A DNA stretch of 64,000 bases. Origin: Chlorophyllum brunneum (Eukaryota > Basidiomycota > Agaricomycetes > Agaricales > Agaricaceae). The stretch lies in the NCBI GenBank assembly GCA_963576785.1, contig OY756148.1:1054001-1118000 (forward strand). The letters run 5' to 3'. How positions within the stretch are numbered: the first letter of the stretch is position 1; each line of letters opens with the position of its first letter. Both the position numbers and the translations under genes were made by a program. This document shows, piece by piece, positions 56,601-64,000 of this stretch. The notes beneath the pieces are model-generated. The model searched no databases. It saw only the letters and a program-made list of their open reading frames with translations, and was not told the origin of the DNA.

Positions 56601-57421
56601 TAGGCCGTGAGGGCCGAGGAAAATGGGGAAGAAAAGTAAGCCCTTCGCGACCCACAGCAGGATATGAATCAGGCCAAAGAAGTTGATAGTGGACAAATTG
56701 AGCTGGTTGAGTGCATATGGTGATGAGACCCGAACATCAAGGCCAAGCTCAGGGGAAGGTCCTTGCATGGGACGGGAACCCACTCATCGAGAATGATCGG
56801 GCAGGGAATGGTTAAAGAATACATTTGGATCAGACGCAATTGGGGCGGCGACACTACGGAAAGAACGGAGTTCCGCTCTTTATAGATGCAGGACCAACGC
56901 GGCATGGTAAGAGTTGTAATAGTGGGGGCTCAAAGATCCGCTGCTGTGGCTCGCGAGCATGAAAACATTGGTTCACTGGATGGCAGAATGTCACGAAAGA
57001 CAATGGGGTAAAATGACTTGAATCTCAAGAAACAGCATGGACAGTCTGGGATCGGTGAGCAACGACGTGGTAGCGGGGTGGCAAGTGATAGGATTGACGT
57101 TGCCGTGTGGACACTTGAATAGCAGAGGCGATAGAAAGAGGGGAGCAAAAAAGGCGGAAATAACCGACCTTTATCCAGGTCTTGCCTTGGTGGGGAAACG
57201 ACGACGGGAATGTAGTAGCCGTCGTCTTCGTGGGTGTTCATGGCACGGCTGACGGCCTGCTCGTCCGCGGGGGGCGGGGGCGGGACGTTGGGGTCGTAGC
57301 AGATGTTGACGAAGACCTTGGTGCCAACTGGGCTGAGGAGAGAGGCATGGCTGGGGACGGTGAGCACGGCGGACTTGATGCAGAAACCTGGGGCCGGGGC
57401 AAGGGCGATGGATGTGGCCAT
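53658..57421 (-). CDS. PIH1: PIH1-domain protein (R2TP/Nop17-like) with two unusually long introns
   Basis: Four exons (57,421-57,169, 56,232-56,140, 54,476-54,025 and 53,963-53,658) give 367 residues with consistent phases (1, 1, 0). Exon 1 has GTKVFVNICYDPNVPPPP and YYIPVVVSPPRQDLDK; exon 2 continues with AGNPSLVFDCVYNSTL and DFKIFLV; exon 3 has ELALQRIEAQTSLVLSRQIG. These are the PIH1 N-terminal domain, which binds phosphorylated clients. Exons 3-4 carry the C-terminal CS-like part: RRLILHIPG and AEWKVADGLLVVSV at the very end. Pih1 works with Tah1 and Rvb1/2 in the R2TP chaperone for snoRNP and polymerase assembly. Introns are 936, 1,663 and 61 bp; the first two are 15-30 times the local norm, and no TE ends were found in them. 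All splice sites are GT-AG. Confidence 0.85.
54477..56139 (-). other. PIH1 intron 2, 1,663 bp
   Basis: Bounded by GTGAGTTG (donor, at 56,139) and CCTATAG (acceptor, at 54,477). Contains several short open frames on both strands without recognised domains, and a small perfect inverted repeat (CAAGAGGT/ACCTCTTG near 55,634). It may hold an old insertion or a nested gene, but nothing definite was identified. Confidence 0.6.
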
Positions 57422-57691
57422 GGGCAAAGAGCTGCGGTCACATGACAGGAAATCCGAAGAGAATCCGAGCTGCTGTGAGTCATGAAAATAATAAAATAAA
57501 TAAATACGGGCGCTCAGTGCTCCCGCTTGGTTCAGTTCGGGCGAGATCTATCGATTACTCCGATCCAAAAACTTTTCGACGTCCACAATGGCCCAGCACG
57601 CTATAAAACAGCCCAAAAGCTTCAGGTTTCGTCAGTACTTCCCTCCCCGTCTACCTCCCTCGTTGCTCACTAATCACCAGCCGTTCCAACC
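57422..57691. promoter_or_regulatory. Divergent promoter of PIH1 and DAHP synthase with a Gcn4-type site
   Basis: 270 bp between the two ATG codons. TGAGTCAT occurs at 57,476-57,483 and contains the palindromic TGAGTCA bound by Gcn4/Cpc1 in general amino acid control. It lies about 210 bp upstream of the DAHP synthase start, a sensible distance for an amino-acid biosynthesis gene. Binding itself is inferred from the motif. Confidence 0.55.
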
Positions 57692-59080
57692 ATGCACACC
57701 GTCGCCTACCCCGCCGAGAGCCACATCCAGGACGCCCGTGTCGTCGGCGTATGTTTTCTCGTCCATCCTTTCATCTTACCACACCTAACCCCTCCTCCAG
57801 TACGACCCTCTCGTCCAGCCTGCTCTCCTTCGTCACGAGGTCCAACTCTCGGACAACTCCCAAAAGACTGTCTCTGACAGCCGCTACCACTCTGCTAGGA
57901 TCATTGCAGGCCACGACGACCGTCTCTTGGTCGTTGTTGGTCCCTGCTCGATCCATTCTCCTGAACAGGCTGTCGAGTATGCCCACCTCTTGAAGTCCAA
58001 GATCCCCGACCTGCCCAATCTCCATATCGTTATGCGTGCTTACTTGTATGTTATTGCCTTTTATGGTCTTGCTGATCCTCTTGCTGACATTCTTTCAAGT
58101 GAGAAGCCTCGCACAACCGTCGGCTGGAAGGGTCTCATTAACGATCCTGAGATCGATGGTAGCTTCCAGATCAACAAGGGTCTCCGCACCGCTCGCCAAC
58201 TCCTCTGCGACCTCACTGATCTCGGTGTCCCCGTTGGCTCTGAGCTCCTCGATACTATCTCTCCTCAGTTCATCGCTGACTGTGAGTCCTTCGACCCTCA
58301 ACAAAATAAAAATAGCTCATATCTGCTCCAGTGATCTCCTGGGGTGCCATTGGTGCTCGTACCACCGAGTCCCAGCTCCACCGTGAGCTCGCCTCCGGTG
58401 TCTCCTTCCCCATCGGCTTCAAGAACGGAACCGACGGTAGTGTTGGTGTCGCCATCGATGCCATGCACTCCGCCTCGAACCCCCATGCCTTCATGGGTGT
58501 CACCGAGCAGGGTCTAGCCGCCATTGTCAAGACCCGCGGTAACTCGGATGTCCATGTCATCCTCCGTGGTGGAACCAAGGGTCCCAACTTCAAATCTGAT
58601 GCCGTCAATGCTGCTGTTGAGACCATCGAGAAGAAGCGTGGCTGGGCTTCTGTCATGGTTGACTGTTCTCGTAAGTCCCGCGCCATCCACTTTTCTATGA
58701 GCTTATTCTTACCCTCTCAATAGACGGAAACTCTCAGAAGAACCACAACAACCAACCTCTCGTTGTGGATGATATCTGCGCTCAGCTCGCCAATGGCGGC
58801 CGTAACATCACCGGTGTCATGATCGAGTCTAACATCAACGCTGGCAGGCAAGACGTTCCTGACGCCGGTCCTGGTGCCCTCAAGCACGGCATCAGTATTA
58901 CCGATGCTTGCGTCGACTGGCAAACCACCATCAAGATGCTCGACAACCTCAACGAGGTTAGTTCAATACCCTGATCCCCCTTTACATCAAGTCTAATCAT
59001 CACATTAATAGGCTGTTGCCAAGCGCCGCCAAGCTTTGGCTGACCAGGGCTTCGGCTCTCAAGAGGCTCCCTCTTCTTAA
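57692..59080 (+). CDS. ARO4: 3-deoxy-D-arabino-heptulosonate-7-phosphate (DAHP) synthase
   Basis: Six exons (57,692-57,748, 57,801-58,045, 58,100-58,281, 58,332-58,670, 58,724-58,956 and 59,012-59,080) give 374 residues, typical of the ARO3/ARO4 class (about 370). It joins phosphoenolpyruvate and erythrose-4-phosphate in the first step of the shikimate pathway. Seen: VVVGPCSIHSPEQAVEYA, MRAYFEKPRTTVGWKG, NDPEIDGSFQINKGLR, ISWGAIGARTTESQ, FKNGTDGSVGVAIDA, LRGGTKGPNF, DCSHGNSQKNH and DACVDWQTT, covering the metal and substrate ligands (Cys, His, Glu, Asp). The Phe/Tyr feedback type cannot be set from motifs alone, so the ARO4 symbol is provisional. Confidence 0.95.
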
Positions 59081-60034
59081 ATTCCAATTCAAGATGATAC
59101 CATGCTCCCCTCATTGTACCCTTAGACAAGTCACCTAGTGCATATCATCATCTTTTCTTGCGCATTTTACTTAAAACCCTGTTTTACTAATCATTTATGG
59201 AGCTTGGATCAAGTAGAGTTGTACACTGTACGTCGGTGTTGCGGAATTATGTATTTAGATGATTGGCAATTGTTAAATTGGATATACCAGTCATTGCTGC
59301 ATACTGTGGATCGGCCTACTAAGTGGAGCAACCCGAGTAAGGATGTATCATAGATCTACTTGCATACTCTCCACGTGCGTGTACTCAGCGCTCATCAATT
59401 TGGAATACACGTCATTTGTCAATACGCGAAATTGAGTGATGAGTCAATAAATCTCCATATATCATCCGCCTATCCTTGCAGCCTTGGGTGTCGCTATCAT
59501 CTTGATCTCCCTGTTCCACTTGCATATTTCTGGGTAAATTACGGTGCTCTATTTCTCCTGTTTTCCCATTTTGGTTTCGCAATATTGTTATTCCAAAAAA
59601 CATAGACTAGAACTCAGGCATGTCTGACATGTGGCGGTTATAACGTCCTGCATCGTAATAGTGAACGAGGCTGCCCCATTTAAAAAACCCTTTGTGCCAC
59701 TAGATTGGTTCGATGTGCTGGTATCCGAACTGGTGTGAGCCAACATTATGGCTCTTGTAAGAACTGGTTTGGATTCTGGCTTTCAACGGCAATAGATGAC
59801 TATGACAGTCATTTGTATATTATTTGATCCGTCTACCCTGGGATACCCTGCTTGATATAGGTGACCAGAATCCCTGATCCGTTCTGGAGTCAGAAACAGG
59901 TCATCAACACTGAACACAACATCACCGCTAGATGGTTTGTTCACAATATAAGCTCGGAGCGACTGAAATACAGAGTCAATTACTATCACACCAATACCTC
60001 GTCTCAGCGCCCACAATAAGTCCTAAACCACCTT
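59081..60034. other. 3' flanks of DAHP synthase and APC1
   Basis: 954 bp of convergent flank. A 78-codon minus-strand frame (59,783-60,016) preceded by an AG at about 59,968 could be an extra 3' exon of APC1, but APC1 already ends with a stop at 60,035. Otherwise nothing was recognised. Confidence 0.4.
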
Positions 60035-63000
60035 TCAAACAGATAGTGAGCTCTGGGAACTACCACCATCCATCCCCCATACATGTATAATCTCGTCTAA
60101 CGATTTTGCGCTCCACCCAGACCCAAGTGCTGTAGTCATCTTCGTTCCCGTCCCATGCAACACCTCTTTGATCCCAAGATCCAACAGTGTTGCATCATTC
60201 GTTCCTTCTGGTGGTGGTGCACCTAGGCACTGCTTATGGGCGTCTTGAGCCAGTTGCCTCAACACGACTAGAAGCGTTGATACGGGTACACCATTCCTCA
60301 AAAGATACCACCCAAGTTGACGCACGATGCCCAGATCCTCATCGCCCTCTTCATTCTTTGACACATCACCTCCATTGGCGTCTGATGACCGGGAGCCAGT
60401 AACAGCCTCCCCCTTCGCATATTGTGCCAACGCACGCAAAAAATGTTCCGACTTCCTTACATCCTCCAACCGCTTATCCAAAGCATATAGCGCCCCAAGG
60501 ACGGCCGTATCCCGAATCAAAGGCGGCCTTGGATTGTTGTTGGCTCTCCCACTAAACCTGCGATCATATATCTTCGAATAAAAGTCTGCTGCAAATCGCA
60601 GATCCTGTAGCCGTAGGTTGAAATATTGGCTCCGGGGATCCATCGTCCTATACATATATAGCGTTAGATGGGATTGTAGTGTCTGCGGTTTGTCCTGCAG
60701 GATGCTATCCAATAACGCCGCATGACAGTATTTGTGGAACAATTGCTCCTTTTCTGTGAACCCGTCATCACCTCTAGCCAGGTGATCCGCAAAGGCCAGG
60801 AAGAGGACATCGTTGGAGAACGATGTGATAAATTCTGATAAGTCACTAGCAGGGTGCGTCTTTGTATCCGTTAATTGCGGGAAATCAAGGGTAGCCGCAT
60901 CGCCAGCCGATGATCCAGAACGAACGAATAAACTTCTGCTGCCTTTCGCGTCTTCTGTGTAACTCAAGAAGGCCGTCCTTCTCTTAACGTATAGTGTCTG
61001 GCTCCTTAGCAATGTATCCTTATGCCTTGGAACTTGTTCTGTGTCTAGATAGAAGGGCCAGTACCTGGGGGTGTCGACGCGTATCGAAACAAGTTTATCC
61101 ATGTCGGGTATTAGTGTCGGGGATATCAGCGTCACTGAGGTCTCCTTCTCTTCCCTGAACATGATCTTCACAGGCAAATAAACCACCTCCCCAGAGTCTA
61201 CATCCCTGGCAATCAGACATCTCGGCTCTACAGCCAATGCCCACAGGTGACGGAGTGCTTGCAAGAAGCTTTTGTTATCAGAGGACGCAGAGTGGAATCG
61301 CGGGAAAAATGCAGTGACGAGACAGGCGACCGCAGCGTCTGATGTCCCCAGAGTGAATCGGCCCGCGCCAAGGAACAAGAGACCCAACGCCATGTGCGTC
61401 GAGACGTGAACACCGTATTTGAACCCGTGATGATAGCCGGATTGCTGATATATGCCATAGGCATACCTGAGTCGTCGGAGACAACTGATCTCGCCGGTAC
61501 CAGCCATGACCATGCTCAGTGAGATGGATATCAAGTTGAGACCATCTCTGACAGCCGACCTCTTGATCCTGTGGTCGAAAGCAGGTCCTATTGTTTCAGT
61601 GAGCAAGGAACCATGAATGATCTGCAGTTCGGTTGGGCTGACCGTTCGTGTAAGCCAATCGCGTATACATGTCGAAGTACCGCACAATCAACAAATAGGC
61701 TTCCTGTCGTGCGGTGCCAGCATACTTTAGACCAATCACAAAGCAACATCCGGCCAATACGTTATGGTACGCCAACTCGATTGACTCGTCAATTACTTTG
61801 CTGTACTTCGACTTGGCTTCGATTGCCTCTCGTATGCTCTCAGGAACCTGCGAGATAAGCCACTCGTTTGATGGCGCAATTTCACTCCACATAATCAAGT
61901 TTCTCGCAATCGTCCTAATTGTTAGGAAACTCGGCTGGATCTGGTTGAGCGCAAGTACCGTATCAGGTATAGGGAGCAGATCAGCTATGTCCTGTCGCTC
62001 TGTCCGGAGATACATGAGCCCCAGAGCAATAGTCGCCGCAGGCGAAGTAAGATTGATATCAAACGCCATTCGCATCTTCTTTGCAAGCATTGGATCCGCA
62101 TCCCCATGAATGAGAATGTTTAACCTCGATAGCAGATGCGCGTCCGCAGGAATCGTGGCCCCCTTTCCCAGCATGATCATTCCAAACGCTAGGGCTGCCG
62201 TGTATGTATACGCCTCTCGATTCTCATTACTCAAATCAGGCTGAACCAGGTCCTTTCTGCTGATCTGGTTCAAGCACACTTCTGCCATCCTACGATTCTT
62301 CGTCCCAAGGTACAGTAATCCCACCCCAGCAAGCCCAGCCGCCTGAGTCATCAGAGAGACATTCAGGTCAACTGAGGGCGTCGGTAGCAATGCCGGTGTG
62401 TGGACGGCCAACAGTTTTGTTACATGCTGATCTGCACTCCCAACATTCGCCGCGGACAGCCCTAGCAATACTCCAATTGATGTTAAGTCATGCTTTGGCG
62501 TCAAGTAGCTGAACGTGTGCCAAGTCATCATGTGTTTGAGGTGTCCCGTCAGCCCGAGTCCTAGCAAGAATCCTGCATGCTCGGGGGACAGTTCTGAGGG
62601 TTTATTGAACGCAATCCAAGAACTTTCCACACCAACTGCAGTCGGAGATATACGCAACCCCGCGGCTACGCCGTTGTGAAACTCGCCCCAATTGAGTGAT
62701 TCAACCGAAATCTTGCCCACCTCTGGGGTGACAAAAATGTTCAAAGGTTGTACACGGATCGTGAACTCGAGCTTGGGAATGGTATAGGCTTCGCGGGTGA
62801 CCGTAGGAACGGAGCCAAATGTGAACATTGCACGGCCATAAGGAAGTGCGAGAGTTCGATCTGCTACGCGAATGACTTGATTCTGATGCTCTTTGGTTTG
62901 ATCGTGTTCACTAGGAAATACGATCCCGTTAGCTAAAGTTAAGCGAGCGTTGAAATTGAAATACCTAAGATCGGGGCGATCGGGAATTTTGATAGATGTT

Positions 63001-64000
63001 GTCGTTGACGAGCACAGCATGCGAGCAACCTCTTCCAACCGGCGATCTTGACCGAACCGAATGCTTGTAAAAGCTTCAAGGTCTAATTCTACACCAGTAA
63101 CCACATCGACCTCTCCACCCCCTGCCGCTCGAGCGGCTGAGACCAAGTGGCTGATTGTCTGGCGAGGCTTACAGGGGCTCTAAACATGAAATATGTGAGT
63201 AAAAAAGGATATTTCCAATCAGAAAAGACACGAAAAACCCACAAAAAAGTCCTTGTTTGACTTAAAACCATCTCGATTGAATTGTTCTACATTTTCATTA
63301 GCCGACGCTGCCAAGTCATTCCTGCCAATCGCCATATAGGCATGAAGAGGCCAATTGAGAGGTGGGGCCAATTGGCACGTTCGAGCAGCTTCTCGTAATG
63401 GAGCGACAATGCCAAGTGGTAACGAATCAAGAAACTTTGTACCCCGTCTGGACACAAGGAGAAGGATGGCACGCTCTGCTCTCGTGCGTATGTCTGACGT
63501 TTGACCATCCGTGAGATACGTATATAGAGCCGACAAGTCATGAAGACTATGAAGTGGGTCCCATTTTCCATATGCAAAAGATGCTTGTACGCCGAATCGC
63601 GCGGCAATGTGGGAGGCATCGTGCCATGGAACCTTCCATTCGGGGTTGCTCAGACGACCATAAAATATAGCAGAGATATCGGGCGGCCACACTGGTAGTC
63701 GGTCATCTAGATGGGCTGCGGCTGATCGGAAGCAAACATCAGAGAGGTATCAGGCGGAAGATCAGGGTCACATACGCGAAGCCCCGGCTACTGGCCAGAC
63801 ACTCGTTGGGTCTGGTACGAGCCTCTGCCAATAATCTGCCCACTCCGGCCGAACTTCTAAGGCTATTTGACATATCAGAGGCACCAGCTTCAAGAGATCA
63901 TCGAACCGATTAACAGTAAGGCGGAGATATTCTGCGAGTGTATGAAGTGCATATAACATTGGAGAAAGGAGTCTGGAAGGCCTTTTTTCTGAATGGATGG
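60035..64000 (-). CDS. APC1: Anaphase-promoting complex subunit 1 (APC1), 3' part; runs off the right edge
   Basis: Exons: 64,000 (cut)-63,776, 63,721-63,243, 63,179-61,643 and 61,587-60,035; introns of 54, 63 and 55 bp. About 1,260 residues are visible, the C-terminal part of a protein usually 1,700-2,100 long. It contains proteasome/cyclosome (PC) repeats: GVLLGLSAANVGS, AAGLAGVGLLYLGTKNRRM, AALAFGMIMLGKGATI and ATIALGLMYLRTERQDI. It then has SMVMAGTGEISCLRRLRYAYG, THMALGLLFLGAGRFTLG and LQALRHLWALAVEPRCLI, all very typical of APC1/Cut4/BimE. APC1 is the platform of the E3 ligase that ends mitosis. The stop is TGA at 60,035. A short alternative intron (TTAG|gtattt near 62,966) is possible but not needed. 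Confidence 0.93.

Noticed and set aside
56287..56783. 122- and 98-codon frames inside PIH1 intron 1
   Set aside because: No recognisable domain, biased composition, and overlapping alternatives on the same strand.
57771..58025. Minus-strand frame opposite DAHP synthase exon 2
   Set aside because: Antisense shadow of a strongly conserved enzyme exon.
59650..59745. GGTTCGATGTGC as a tRNA B-box
   Set aside because: Does not satisfy GWTCRANNC at the last position and has no partner A-box.

Overview
The window reads as nuclear DNA of a filamentous basidiomycete, most likely an Agaricomycete. The genes are split by many short introns (mostly 48-65 bp). The gene set is plainly eukaryotic (APC1, FIG4, RFT1, TAF8, eIF5A). 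The transposons are Tad/I-like LINEs and Ty1/copia elements. A run of 200 N (50,140-50,339) marks a draft assembly gap. All assignments come from reading the sequence; no database search was run.

Layout. (1) 1-27,900 is a transposon graveyard. It holds two LINE families (A: 427-3,753, 6,741-7,409, 7,410-13,137 and 22,679-23,552; B: 4,326-6,736 and 18,785-21,936). It also holds at least three copia-type families, several solo LTRs with perfect 5-bp target duplications, a tRNA-headed SINE-like unit (about 16,486) and a 150-bp inverted repeat at the border with the genes. Nesting reaches three levels. Most copies carry stop codons that look like transition mutations. (2) 27,913-34,461 is a minus-strand block: FIG4 (SAC-domain phosphoinositide phosphatase), RFT1 (glycolipid translocation) and a SAP-domain membrane protein. 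(3) 34,663-44,295 carries a small secreted cysteine-rich protein, DEF1 (RNA polymerase II degradation factor), IMP dehydrogenase, an HMCES/YedK SRAP protein (minus strand) and TAF8. (4) 44,751-50,820 carries an aryl-alcohol-oxidase-like GMC oxidoreductase (minus), eIF5A (minus) and a two-LIM protein interrupted by the assembly gap. (5) 50,821-57,421 looks almost empty but contains a PIH1-domain (R2TP/Nop17) gene whose exons are spread over 3.8 kb by introns of 936 and 1,663 bp. (6) 57,692-64,000 carries DAHP synthase (ARO3/ARO4 type), divergent from PIH1 across a promoter with a Gcn4-type site, and the 3' two-fifths or so of APC1, which runs off the right edge.

The genes are mostly housekeeping and do not form a pathway or biosynthetic cluster. 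Loose functional pairs exist (DEF1 and TAF8 in Pol II biology; HMCES in abasic-site repair), but co-location alone does not show cooperation. I found no CRISPR array, convincing tRNA or rRNA gene, or defence-type operon. The points most worth checking are the exploded PIH1 gene, the nested and decaying retroelements with clean target duplications, a GC-AG intron with microexons in the LIM gene, and an intact orphan 269-codon frame inside otherwise broken transposon DNA.
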